Below are positions 53,644 through 61,748 of a stretch of DNA of 64,000 nucleotides, one piece after another. The position numbers were made by a program, and so were the translations under genes. The notes below the pieces were generated by a model, which ran no database searches, had not been told where the DNA came from, and saw only the letters and a program-made list of their open reading frames with translations. Each line of letters opens with the position of its first letter. Positions within the stretch are counted from its first letter, which is position 1. The stretch is from Candidatus Limimonas egerieequi (lineage in GTDB: Bacteria; Bacillota; Clostridia; Oscillospirales; Acutalibacteraceae): positions 1-64,000 of the forward strand of contig JAGHVH010000017.1 of assembly GCA_018064455.1 (NCBI GenBank), written 5' to 3'.

Positions 53644-54960
53644 TTAAATGGTTTCATTTATGTTATTAATTATTCCTTGAATTGTTGCCTTGACAGATGA
53701 ATTACTTTCCATCTCTTTTTCACATTCTTTGATGTTATAAATAACAGTTGAATGATGTTTACCGCCAAACTCTTCTCCAATTTTTTCCATTGGAAGTGAT
53801 GTTACTTCTCGAACTATATACATTGCTGCTTGGCGTGCTTTTGAAATATTTGCATTTCTCTTATCAGAGAGAATATTTTCAACTGATGTACCATATGTTC
53901 TTGCAACTTCATTCAGTATCTTGTCTATAGTTACAGGAAGAGGTTGATTATCAGATAAAATATCATTTATTGCTTTTTGAGCAGATACAATTGATGGTTG
54001 ATGTCCGCTAATTATATAAAGGGCATTTATTTTTTTAACTGCTCCTTCAAGTTGTCTTACATTGTTTTTAATTTTATCTGCAATGTATTGAACTATTTCA
54101 TCTGGTAACTTTAAACCTAAATTATCAGCTTTACTCTTGATAATAGCCATTCTTGTTTCAATATCAGGTGGCTGAATATCAGCAAGAAGTCCCCATTCAA
54201 ATCTTGTTTTGATTCGATCCTCCAAACGAGCAATTTCTTTTGGTGGTCTATCAGATGTTAAGATAATTTGTTTATTATCTTGAGTAAGAGCATTAAATGT
54301 GTGGAAGAATTCCTCTTGAGTTTGTGTTTTACCAGCAATGAACTGAATATCATCTACAAGTAAAACATCTGCTGTTCTGTATTTATCATGAAAGGCAGGC
54401 ATTGTCTTTCTTTCAATTGATTGAACAAGCTCATTTGTAAAATCTTCGCCACTTGTATAGATGATTTTACAATTAGGAATATTTTTCTTAATTTCAAGAC
54501 AGATAGCATTCAAAAGGTGAGTTTTGCCAAGTCCTGAGTTTCCGTATATAAATAATGGGTTATATGCCTTACCAGGAGTTGCTGCAACTGCTTGTGCTGC
54601 TGCATGAGCAAATTTATTTGATGAACCTACGATAAAGTTTTCAAATGTTAAATCATCGTTATTTATGGTTTCCTTAACCTCTTGAGCTTTTTCCTCAATG
54701 TCATCCTGTTTTTTGATTGTTTCAGTTACAATCTCAATTTCTACTGGAAATCCCATTGTTGCTTCAAAAGCTTCATTAAGAAGGTCCATAAATTTTGATT
54801 TAACAATGTTGGCTTTAAATTCACTCGTTAGAAGAATTATTTTGTTGTCTTCAAAAGAAACCATTGTAAGAGGTTCAAGCCAGAGGGAATAAATTGTTTC
54901 CGTAACTTTGCCCTTACAGTAATCTTTTACAAGTTGCCAAACTTCAGAATAAGATTCCAT
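53644..54960 (-). CDS. dnaA: Chromosomal replication initiator DnaA
   Basis: A 438-residue initiator. Domain III has the Walker A 'G-N-S-G-L-G-K-T-H-L-L' and Walker B 'L-L-V-D-D-I-Q-F-I-A-G-K'. Domain IV ends with the signature 'G-G-K-H-H-S-T-V-I-Y-N-I', the usual DnaA-box-binding 'DHTTV' region. The ATG at 54960 lies eight bases after GGAG; an ATG two codons upstream (54966) is only two bases from it. It opens DNA at the origin and is divergent from rpmH. Confidence 0.97.
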   Translation of the reverse strand: MESYSEVWQLVKDYCKGKVTETIYSLWLEPLTMVSFEDNKIILLTSEFKANIVKSKFMDLLNEAFEATMGFPVEIEIVTETIKKQDDIEEKAQEVKETINNDDLTFENFIVGSSNKFAHAAAQAVAATPGKAYNPLFIYGNSGLGKTHLLNAICLEIKKNIPNCKIIYTSGEDFTNELVQSIERKTMPAFHDKYRTADVLLVDDIQFIAGKTQTQEEFFHTFNALTQDNKQIILTSDRPPKEIARLEDRIKTRFEWGLLADIQPPDIETRMAIIKSKADNLGLKLPDEIVQYIADKIKNNVRQLEGAVKKINALYIISGHQPSIVSAQKAINDILSDNQPLPVTIDKILNEVARTYGTSVENILSDKRNANISKARQAAMYIVREVTSLPMEKIGEEFGGKHHSTVIYNIKECEKEMESNSSVKATIQGIINNINETI

Positions 54961-54966
54961 AGACAT

Positions 54967-55192
54967 ATCTCCTTTTCGAGATTTTAGTATTTAATATAAC
55001 TTAAATATAGATATATATTATATTTAATAATAAAATACATATAATAACTTATAAATTTTATCACAAAAGGCTAAAGTTTTCAACAATTAGAGACATAATT
55101 GTTGAAAAAACGAAGTATAAATTTTCTTGACATTATATGTATTAATAATATATAATAACTTCTCGCAAGTTGAATGAATGGAGGGAAGAATA
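54967..55192. other. dnaA-rpmH intergenic region with inverted repeat; likely part of oriC
   Basis: About 226 AT-rich bases between divergent dnaA and rpmH. It contains an inverted repeat with 13-base arms TTTTCAACAATTA and TAATTGTTGAAAA around six bases (55077-55108), a TTTATCACA element and the rpmH promoter. No consensus TTATCCACA box is present. Confidence 0.5.
55127..55156 (+). promoter_or_regulatory. Strong promoter of the rpmH-rnpA-yidD-yidC operon
   Basis: A consensus TTGACA (55127-55132) and a consensus TATAAT (55151-55156) with an 18-base spacer lie about 35 bases upstream of the rpmH start. Confidence 0.85.
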
Positions 55193-55327
55193 ATGAAAAG
55201 AACATTCCAGCCTAAAAAACGTCATAGAAGTAAGGTTCACGGCTTCAGAGCAAGAATGTCTGACCGTAACGGACGCAAGGTACTCGCAGCTCGTAGAGCT
55301 AAGGGTAGAAAGAACCTTACAGTTTAA
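55193..55327 (+). CDS. rpmH: Ribosomal protein bL34
   Basis: A 44-residue protein beginning [20 protein letters not shown], followed by the conserved '[19 protein letters not shown]'. Length and sequence are canonical for bL34, a small basic protein of the large ribosomal subunit. GGAGGG precedes the ATG. It has its own strong promoter, and rnpA follows after 17 bases. Confidence 0.97.
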   Translation: MKRTFQPKKRHRSKVHGFRARMSDRNGRKVLAARRAKGRKNLTV

Positions 55328-55344
55328 TTATTGAGGACAAAACG

Positions 55345-55692
55345 TTGTCTGAACTTGTTGTATTAAATCAGAATAGTGATTTTAAAAGACTCTATAACAG
55401 AGGAACCTCTTACACAAATCCTGCACTGGTTACTTATTTAATGAAAAACCGTGCGGGAATTTGTCGTATAGGAATCACTTCAAGTAAAAAGATTGGAAAC
55501 GCAGTTCAGCGAAATACCTCTAGGCGTAAAGTCCGTGCAGCATTTGCTCCGATTTATAAGGAGTATGCAGATGACTTACAGGGATATGACATTATCTTTG
55601 TTTGTCGTGTAAAGACGCGTTTTAAAAAGAGTACGGATATTGAAATGGTAATGAGGTCTCAGTTTAAAGAGGCCGGCATTATAAAAGCATAA
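55345..55692 (+). CDS. rnpA: Ribonuclease P protein component
   Basis: A 115-residue protein that assists the RNase P RNA in cutting tRNA 5' ends. The characteristic '[12 protein letters not shown]' RNR-type motif and 'Y-D-I-I-F-V-C-R' are present. It starts at TTG (55345) after GAGGAC. The position between rpmH and yidD is the standard one. Confidence 0.93.
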   Translation: MSELVVLNQNSDFKRLYNRGTSYTNPALVTYLMKNRAGICRIGITSSKKIGNAVQRNTSRRKVRAAFAPIYKEYADDLQGYDIIFVCRVKTRFKKSTDIEMVMRSQFKEAGIIKA

Positions 55693-55696
55693 TTTT

Positions 55697-55921
55697 ATGA
55701 AAAACGTTCTTATTTCAATTATCAGATTCTATCAAAAGCACATTTCGCCAAAACTCCCACCTATGTGCAAGTATTATCCTACTTGCTCAGAATATGGCAT
55801 TATTGCAATAGAAAGATTTGGAGTATTTAAAGGTTCACTTCTCACCCTATGGCGAATTATACGTTGCAGTCCATTGACTGCAGGCGGCTACGACCCAGTA
55901 CCAGAAAAGAAGGTTAAGTAA
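55697..55921 (+). CDS. yidD: Membrane protein insertion efficiency factor YidD
   Basis: A 74-residue protein with the conserved 'F-Y-Q-K-H-I-S-P' start, '[11 protein letters not shown]' and '[17 protein letters not shown]'. It is a small amphipathic membrane-associated protein that helps YidC-dependent insertion. Its stop overlaps the yidC start as TAATG. Confidence 0.95.
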   Translation: MKNVLISIIRFYQKHISPKLPPMCKYYPTCSEYGIIAIERFGVFKGSLLTLWRIIRCSPLTAGGYDPVPEKKVK

Positions 55922-56865
55922 TGAATTTTATCTACGACATTTTTTCTTATCCATTTGGTTGGATACTCTGGTTCCTTTACAAGATTTGTGGCGGTAACTA
56001 TGCTATTGCTCTTATAGCGTTTACTATTATCGCTAAGCTTATCTTGGTTCCAAGTACAATTAGTACACAAAAGAATCAGGCTAAAACTCTTAGAACTCGT
56101 GCTAAGATTGAAAAAATCAGACAAAAATATGCTGGCGATCAGGCAAAGATTAATGCTGAGATGCAAGCATTTTATGAAAAAGAAGGATATGGCTCAATGA
56201 CTGCAGGTTGCGGTACCCTGCTTATTCAGTTCCCTATCATCATGGGTCTTTATGGAGCCATCTATAAACCACTTTCTTACATTATCAGACTCGATAAAGC
56301 AACAATTACATCTCTTACAGACGCAGTACAACCTTTAATTGCTAATAACAAGAACATAAGACTTAGCGAAATTTCTGTTCTTTCACATATAGACGAATTG
56401 AAGGAAGCACTTCCAAATCTTAAGGCAAGTGTATGGACAAGTCTTCAGGACTTCGAATTTACTGCTTTTGGTCTTAACCTTGGTGATACACCATCACAGC
56501 ATGGTTGGGGCTCTGTATATGCGCTTGTTCCAATTGCAGCTTTCCTTGCTGCACTTGCAAGCTCAATTTATAGCTTTATTAGAACTAGACAGCAGACTCC
56601 AGATGCATCAAGTAATGCAACTATGGGTTGTATGCTTCTATTTATGCCATTCTGGTCACTTTGGCTTGCTTATGCATTCCCAATAGGTATTGGTGTGTAT
56701 TGGGCACTTAACAGTTTATTGAGCCTTGTACAGATGGTTATCATTAATAAAATTTATGAACCAAAACGCGTTATCGCCAAGATGATGATTGACGAATCAA
56801 TTGAAAGACGCGCAAAGGAAGCAAATGTTAAAGAGAACATTTCTCTCCTTTCAAAAGAAAACTAA
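55921..56865 (+). CDS. yidC: Membrane protein insertase YidC/OxaA
   Basis: A 314-residue insertase with five membrane segments. The first, 'G-W-I-L-W-F-L-Y-K-I-C', is followed by the cytoplasmic loop with 'Q-K-N-Q-A-K-T-L-R-T-R-A-K' and by 'L-L-I-Q-F-P-I-I-M-G-L-Y'. It has no lipobox cysteine at the N-terminus, unlike B. subtilis SpoIIIJ. It inserts membrane proteins with or without Sec. A hairpin follows before jag. Confidence 0.94.
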   Translation: MNFIYDIFSYPFGWILWFLYKICGGNYAIALIAFTIIAKLILVPSTISTQKNQAKTLRTRAKIEKIRQKYAGDQAKINAEMQAFYEKEGYGSMTAGCGTLLIQFPIIMGLYGAIYKPLSYIIRLDKATITSLTDAVQPLIANNKNIRLSEISVLSHIDELKEALPNLKASVWTSLQDFEFTAFGLNLGDTPSQHGWGSVYALVPIAAFLAALASSIYSFIRTRQQTPDASSNATMGCMLLFMPFWSLWLAYAFPIGIGVYWALNSLLSLVQMVIINKIYEPKRVIAKMMIDESIERRAKEANVKENISLLSKEN

Positions 56866-56878
56866 ATAAGTGAAACCT

Positions 56879-56918
56879 AAACCGCCACTTTAATGTCTAC
56901 CAAAGTTGGCGGTTTTTA
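56879..56918 (+). terminator. Terminator or attenuator between yidC and jag
   Basis: Arms AACCGCCACTTT and AAAGTTGGCGGTT (one bulge) followed by TTTTATATTT. jag lies only about 20 bases beyond and has no clear promoter, so partial readthrough is likely. Confidence 0.7.
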
Positions 56919-56934
56919 TATTTGGAGGTAAATA

Positions 56935-57906
56935 ATGATTAAAGAGGCAGTAGCTACCGGTGCAACAATCGAAGAAGCACAGCAGGCTGCAGTTCTCGCT
57001 TTAGATGCCCCAGTTAGTGCAGACGTTCAGTTTGAAGTACTTGTTATGCCTGAGAAAAAAGTATTAGGCATCTTCGGAGGCAAGCAAGCTGAAGTACGTG
57101 CTTTTTATGAGGCACCAGACGAGAAGCCAGCAAAGAAAGAGAAGCCGGTAAAGAAAAACGACAGTAAGAAAGCGCCTAAATCAGAAAAGCCAGCAGAGAA
57201 GGCTGAAAAAGTAGAAGAGCCAGTAGTAGAGGTTCCAGCAGAAGTTATTGAGTTATCTGCTTGCCCAGAGAACGTTAAGAAGGCATATGACTACTTACAG
57301 ACAATTATCAGTGGAATAGGCGTAGAAGGCACAAGCGTAGAAATTTCTAGATGTGAAAAAGACTATTTCTTCAAGATTATGAGTGAAGAAGATTACAGTA
57401 TCCTCATTGGTAGACGTGGAGAGACACTTGATTCTATTCAATACCTCGTTCGTCTTGTTGCAAACAAGTCAAAGAATGATAGCGAGTTTTCAAAGATTTC
57501 AATCAATATTGGAAACTACAGAGAAAAGAGAGAAGCAACACTTAAGGACATCGCTAGACGTACAGCTGGCAAGGTTAAGAAGTATGGAAGAAATATCGCT
57601 CTTGATCCAATGAATCCATTTGAGCGTAGAATCATTCATACAGAGGTTGCTAAAATCCAAGATGTAACATCTTACTCAGTTGGTTCAGATGCTGACCGTA
57701 AGGTTGTTATTGCGTTAGAGGAAGGCGCAAAGCCAACAAATCCTCGCAAGTCATACGGTAATAACCGTGGTGGCGGACGTGGCAATCGTGATTCACGTGA
57801 AAGCCAAAAGGTAGAGGCTCCACAGAGAGCACCTCGTTCTGATGCCGAAGGTATTCGTTATGGCAAGATAATGCCAAAGACAGAACAGGCAGAAGACGCA
57901 GAATAA
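56935..57906 (+). CDS. jag: RNA-binding protein Jag/KhpB (EloR)
   Basis: A 323-residue protein with three parts: an N-terminal Jag domain (about 1-55, 'V-L-G-I-F-G-G-K'), a charged Lys/Pro/Glu linker (about 58-105), a KH domain with 'I-L-I-G-R-R-G-E-T-L-D-S-I-Q' (about 140-200) and an R3H domain with 'P-M-N-P-F-E-R-R-I-I-H' (about 215-265). The C-terminal tail is rich in glycine and arginine. In streptococci it controls cell elongation. GGAGG precedes the ATG. Confidence 0.94.
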   Translation: MIKEAVATGATIEEAQQAAVLALDAPVSADVQFEVLVMPEKKVLGIFGGKQAEVRAFYEAPDEKPAKKEKPVKKNDSKKAPKSEKPAEKAEKVEEPVVEVPAEVIELSACPENVKKAYDYLQTIISGIGVEGTSVEISRCEKDYFFKIMSEEDYSILIGRRGETLDSIQYLVRLVANKSKNDSEFSKISINIGNYREKREATLKDIARRTAGKVKKYGRNIALDPMNPFERRIIHTEVAKIQDVTSYSVGSDADRKVVIALEEGAKPTNPRKSYGNNRGGGRGNRDSRESQKVEAPQRAPRSDAEGIRYGKIMPKTEQAEDAE

Positions 57907-57911
57907 AAAAT

Positions 57912-57945
57912 AAACTCCCCAGTGATTTCACTGGGGAGTTTTTCT
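57912..57945. terminator. Bidirectional terminator
   Basis: Arms AAACTCCCCAGTG and CACTGGGGAGTTT with a four-base loop plus TTTCTATC. It lies between the convergent jag and serS genes. Confidence 0.92.
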
Positions 57946-57953
57946 ATCTATTT

Positions 57954-59243
57954 TTATTTCTTTGGAATAAGTTTTTCTTTGCCACCCATGTATGGACGAA
58001 TTACTTCTGGAATGTTTACTGTTCCATCTGCCTGAAGGTTGTTCTCAAGGAATGCGATGAGCATACGTGGAGGAGCAACAACAGTGTTATTTAATGTGTG
58101 TGGAAGATATGTGTTACCATCTTCACCCTTTACACGCATCTTAAGTCTTCTTGCCTGTGCATCACCAAGGTTTGAACAAGAGCATACTTCAAAGTACTTC
58201 TTCTGTCTTGGAGACCAAGCCTCAATGTCACATGACTTAACTTTGAGGTCAGCGAGATCACCTGAGCAACATTCGAGCTGACGTACTGGAATATCCATAC
58301 TTCTGAAGAGTTCAACAGAGTAGCGCCACATTTTTTCATACCACTCTTTTGATTCCTCTGGCTTACAGATAACAATCATTTCCTGTTTTTCAAACTGGTG
58401 AATTCTATAAACACCGCGCTCCTCTATTCCGTGAGCACCCTTTTCTTTTCTAAAGCAAGGAGAATAACTTGTAAGTGTCTGTGGAAGTTCATCTTCTGTG
58501 AAACGATAGTCAATAAAGCGACCAATCATAGAGTGCTCTGATGTACCGATGAGATAGAGGTCCTCACCTTCTATTTTGTACATCATACCATCCATGTCGC
58601 TCTGGCTCATAACACCTTCAACAACATTGCCGTGAATCATAAATGGTGGGATGCAGTATGTGAATCCCTTATCTATCATAAAGTCACGAGCATAGCTGAG
58701 TATTGCACTGTGAAGTCTTGCGATATCGCCAAGAAGATAATAGAAACCATTACCAGATGTTTTGCCTGCTGCATCTATATCGATGCCGCCAAAACTTTCC
58801 ATAATATCAGTGTGATATGGCACTTCATAATCTGGTACTACTGCGTCTCCAAAGCGCTCAACTTCTACGTTGAATGAGTCATCCTTACCTATTGGAACTG
58901 ATGGGTCGATGATATTTGGGATGAGCATCATGATTTTTGTAACTTTCTCAGTGAGTTCATCTTGGCGCTTTGAAAGTTCATCAAGCTCTGCTGCTTGAGA
59001 AGTAACCTTTTCTTTGAGTGCCATAGCCTCATCTTTTTTACCCTGAGCCATAAGGTTACCAATTTCCTTGGATACCTTATTTCTATTTTGACGAAGTTCG
59101 TCTGCCCTACCTTGAACCTGTCTCTTTTCTTCATCAAGAGCTATTACTTCATCAACAAGAGGAATTTTATCGTCCTGGAATTTTTTCTTTATGTTTTCTT
59201 TAACAACATCAGGATTCTCTCTTAAAAACTTAATGTCTAGCAT
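57954..59243 (-). CDS. serS: Seryl-tRNA synthetase
   Basis: A 429-residue class II synthetase. It has the N-terminal coiled-coil arm for tRNA-Ser (about 30-105), motif 2 'F-R-K-E-K-G-A-H-G-I-E-E-R-G-V-Y-R' and a motif 3 region 'N-N-T-V-V-A-P-P-R-M-L-I-A-F-L-E', which departs from the usual G-L-A-V-G-R-T form but keeps the arginine. AAAGGAG precedes the ATG. It is the last gene of the minus-strand par group, 18 bases after parB. Confidence 0.95.
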   Translation of the reverse strand: MLDIKFLRENPDVVKENIKKKFQDDKIPLVDEVIALDEEKRQVQGRADELRQNRNKVSKEIGNLMAQGKKDEAMALKEKVTSQAAELDELSKRQDELTEKVTKIMMLIPNIIDPSVPIGKDDSFNVEVERFGDAVVPDYEVPYHTDIMESFGGIDIDAAGKTSGNGFYYLLGDIARLHSAILSYARDFMIDKGFTYCIPPFMIHGNVVEGVMSQSDMDGMMYKIEGEDLYLIGTSEHSMIGRFIDYRFTEDELPQTLTSYSPCFRKEKGAHGIEERGVYRIHQFEKQEMIVICKPEESKEWYEKMWRYSVELFRSMDIPVRQLECCSGDLADLKVKSCDIEAWSPRQKKYFEVCSCSNLGDAQARRLKMRVKGEDGNTYLPHTLNNTVVAPPRMLIAFLENNLQADGTVNIPEVIRPYMGGKEKLIPKK

Positions 59244-59261
59244 TTCTTAAATTTTCTCCTT

Positions 59262-60125
59262 TTATTCTACGTCAAGCTGTTTTGCAAGCTTTGCGAGATC
59301 TTTCTTATCAAAGAATTCCATTTCTAGTATTCCGCCAGTTTTGGAAACTTTTACATTAACTTTTCTGCCAAGTGTTTTGGAAAGAGCAAGTTCTACTTCG
59401 TCATAGAAAGTATCACGATTTGTCTTTTTTCTTGGCTTTGGAGCGTCGCCTTTTGAGGACTCTTTTGCAAGGCGTTCAACATCACGAACAGATAAATCAC
59501 GTGAAACAATATCCTTTGCAGCTTCACGCATTGCTTTCTCTGTATCAAAACCGAGCAATGCTCTTGCATGACCAGCTGATATTTTACCTTCCTTTGTCAT
59601 ATTGCGAACTTCCTCTGGAAGGTTCAAAAGACGAAGGGCGTTTGCTATTGCTGGACGAGAGCGGCCAACTCTTGCTGCTGCCTCTTCTTGAGTTAAATTA
59701 TAACGCTCAATGAGAAGATAGAGGCCCTCTGCTTCTTCTATAGGATTTAAGTCTTCACGCTGTAAGTTTTCGATGAGGGCAATTTCCATTGCCTGCTCAT
59801 CGGACATTTCTTTTATAACAACTGGAACTTCTGTAAGTCCAGCAAGGCGTGACGCACGCCATCTACGCTCACCGGCAACAAGCTGGTAAGAACCATCAGT
59901 CATTGGTCGAACGAGAAGTGGCTGCAATACGCCATTGCGCTCGATGCTATTAGCAAGTTCTTGAAGAGCCTTTTCATCAAAGGTTTTACGAGGCTGTTCT
60001 TTGTTAGGCTCAATTTCGTTAAGTTTCAGTGTAACTGTACTGTTAATGCCGATATCATCAACAGCATTATCAACGAGGAGTGCTTCGAGGCCTCTTCCAA
60101 GGCCACCCTTTTTACTATTTGCCAT
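59262..60125 (-). CDS. parB: Chromosome partitioning protein ParB (Spo0J)
   Basis: A 287-residue CTP-dependent DNA clamp that loads at parS. The box 'G-E-R-R-W-R-A' is the CTP-binding motif, and the helix-turn-helix 'T-Q-E-E-A-A-A-R-V-G-R-S-R-P-A-I-A-N' follows. The C-terminal dimerisation domain is present. The ATG at 60125 follows GAGGTG; a GTG at 60134 overlaps the parA stop. Its two parS sites lie at 61000 and 62117. Confidence 0.95.
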   Translation of the reverse strand: MANSKKGGLGRGLEALLVDNAVDDIGINSTVTLKLNEIEPNKEQPRKTFDEKALQELANSIERNGVLQPLLVRPMTDGSYQLVAGERRWRASRLAGLTEVPVVIKEMSDEQAMEIALIENLQREDLNPIEEAEGLYLLIERYNLTQEEAAARVGRSRPAIANALRLLNLPEEVRNMTKEGKISAGHARALLGFDTEKAMREAAKDIVSRDLSVRDVERLAKESSKGDAPKPRKKTNRDTFYDEVELALSKTLGRKVNVKVSKTGGILEMEFFDKKDLAKLAKQLDVE

Positions 60126-60130
60126 TCTCG

Positions 60131-60901
60131 TCACCTCTTCCTATTCTGCTTTAAGAATTCTACTGCAAGACTTTCATAAGCAAGGCTTCCCTTTGAGTTC
60201 TTGTCGTAGTACATAATTGGAAGGCCAAAGCTTGGCGCTTCTGCAAGTCGTACGTTACGAGGAATAACAGATGCATAAACCTTCTTTGGGAAGAATCTTT
60301 TTACTTCAGCTACTACTTGCTGAGTGATATTAAGTCTGCCATCGTACATTGTAAGTACAACACCTTCAAGATCCAAAAGTGGATTATAGAGACGCTTTAC
60401 CTGACGTACTGTGGACATAAGTTGTGAAAGTCCCTCAAGAGCATAGTACTCAGCCTGGATTGGAACAAGAAGTGTATCGGCTGCAGTTAATGCATTGAGA
60501 GTAATAAGTCCAAGAGATGGTGGGCAATCAAGGAAAATGAAATCGTAGTCGTTATAAAGAGGAAGCAAAGCGTTCTTGAGCTTAGTTTCTCTTTTATCTG
60601 CGTCAACGAGTTCAAGCTCTGCGCCAGCAAGGTCGATGTTACTTGGGAGCACGTCGACACCCTTAAACTTTGTTGTGATTATTATGTCCTTTGCTGGGAT
60701 TTTATTAATTATCATATCGTAGGACGAATACTTTAAAGAGCGCTTATCAATACCGAATCCAGAGGTTGAGTTACCCTGAGAATCTATATCGACAAGAAGC
60801 ACTCTTTTACCATGTGCACCTATGGCAGCGATGAGGTTAACAGCTGTAGTTGTTTTACCTACACCACCCTTTTGGTTTAAGATTGCTACTGTTTTTGCCA
60901 A
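60131..60901 (-). CDS. parA: Chromosome partitioning ATPase ParA (Soj)
   Basis: A 256-residue deviant-Walker ATPase starting at TTG (60901) after GGAGG. The P-loop is N-Q-K-G-G-V-G-K-T-T, with Walker A' and B regions 'L-L-V-D-I-D-S-Q-G-N' and 'I-F-L-D-C-P-P-S-L-G'. It moves ParB-origin complexes and in Bacillus also regulates DnaA. It precedes parB by five bases. Confidence 0.96.
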   Translation of the reverse strand: MAKTVAILNQKGGVGKTTTAVNLIAAIGAHGKRVLLVDIDSQGNSTSGFGIDKRSLKYSSYDMIINKIPAKDIIITTKFKGVDVLPSNIDLAGAELELVDADKRETKLKNALLPLYNDYDFIFLDCPPSLGLITLNALTAADTLLVPIQAEYYALEGLSQLMSTVRQVKRLYNPLLDLEGVVLTMYDGRLNITQQVVAEVKRFFPKKVYASVIPRNVRLAEAPSFGLPIMYYDKNSKGSLAYESLAVEFLKQNRKR

Positions 60902-60987
60902 ATGTGCCGCCTCCTTTATGTATAGTTCATTTAGTGAAAATATATTATCACAAATTGTTTAATAATAAAAGAGAAATAATTGAATAA

Positions 60988-61024
60988 AAAAGGGATCCAT
61001 GTTTCACGTGAAACATGGATCTTT
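60988..61024 (-). terminator. Terminator of the mnmE-mnmG-rsmG operon built on a parS palindrome
   Basis: A 14-bp stem with half-site GATCCATGTTTCAC (60995-61022 region) has the parS site at its centre. On the minus strand it is followed by CCTTTTTTATTC, a T-run. It lies 13 bases after the rsmG stop. Confidence 0.75.
61000..61015. promoter_or_regulatory. parS site 1
   Basis: TGTTTCACGTGAAACA, an exact match to the 16-bp B. subtilis-type parS consensus bound by ParB. It is in the rsmG-parA intergenic space and forms the top of the terminator stem. Confidence 0.95.
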
Positions 61025-61037
61025 CTTTAAACACAAC

Positions 61038-61748
61038 TTATAGTGGTTGTTTTTGCATTTTACCCTTAGGTCTTGGGTATTTATCAGGTGTATTTGAAAC
61101 TTTAGAAATATTTATTATTGCGCGTTCTCCGCATCCATCGAGTTCATATTCATCAAATTTGATGACTTTTCCTCCTAAAATCTCGATTGCATGCTCGGCA
61201 TCAGCCAGTTCTGCCTTGGCATCTGCACCTTTCATACTGATAAAACTTCCCCCTATTGTTACAAATGGAAGGCAATATTCAGTAAGGTCTCTAAGGTTTG
61301 AAACAGCTCTTGCTGTAGCAAAATCATATTGCTCACGAAGCGTATCATCATGCCCTGCTTCCTCTGCTCTTGAGTGAATTATATTTGCATCAAGGTCTAT
61401 CTTTTTCATTATGTCTTCTATTACTGTGAGTTTCTTTTGTGTGCTATCCATCAATGTGATATCGATGTCGGGCCTTGCGATTTTGATTGCAAGGCCAGGA
61501 AATCCAGCTCCTGTTCCAACATCTATCATCTTTGCATCAGATTTGATGTCACAGTATTTAAGTAGTGCAAGGCTATCAAGAAAATGCTTTTTAACTATTC
61601 CTTCAGGATCAGTTATTGCAGTTAAGTTTATTCTTTCATTCCAAAAGACAAGAAGTTCTGCATAAGCATCGAATCTTTCGAGTGCTTTATCGTCAAGCAC
61701 AACGCCAAGTGAATCGGCGCCAGTTTTAAGCAAATTTAAATCTATCAT
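61038..61748 (-). CDS. rsmG: 16S rRNA (guanine-527-N7) methyltransferase RsmG
   Basis: A 236-residue SAM-dependent methyltransferase. The SAM-binding motif is 'M-I-D-V-G-T-G-A-G-F-P-G-L', followed by 'L-M-D-S-T-Q-K-K' and 'F-A-T-A-R-A-V'. It modifies G527 of 16S rRNA; loss gives low-level streptomycin resistance. The start overlaps the mnmG stop as ATGA. The C-terminus ends basic. Confidence 0.95.
   Translation of the reverse strand: MIDLNLLKTGADSLGVVLDDKALERFDAYAELLVFWNERINLTAITDPEGIVKKHFLDSLALLKYCDIKSDAKMIDVGTGAGFPGLAIKIARPDIDITLMDSTQKKLTVIEDIMKKIDLDANIIHSRAEEAGHDDTLREQYDFATARAVSNLRDLTEYCLPFVTIGGSFISMKGADAKAELADAEHAIEILGGKVIKFDEYELDGCGERAIINISKVSNTPDKYPRPKGKMQKQPL

Noticed and set aside
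59493-59508. Degenerate parS-like sequence in parB
   Set aside because: Only the right half (GTGAAACA) matches; three mismatches in the left half, and the bases encode conserved residues.
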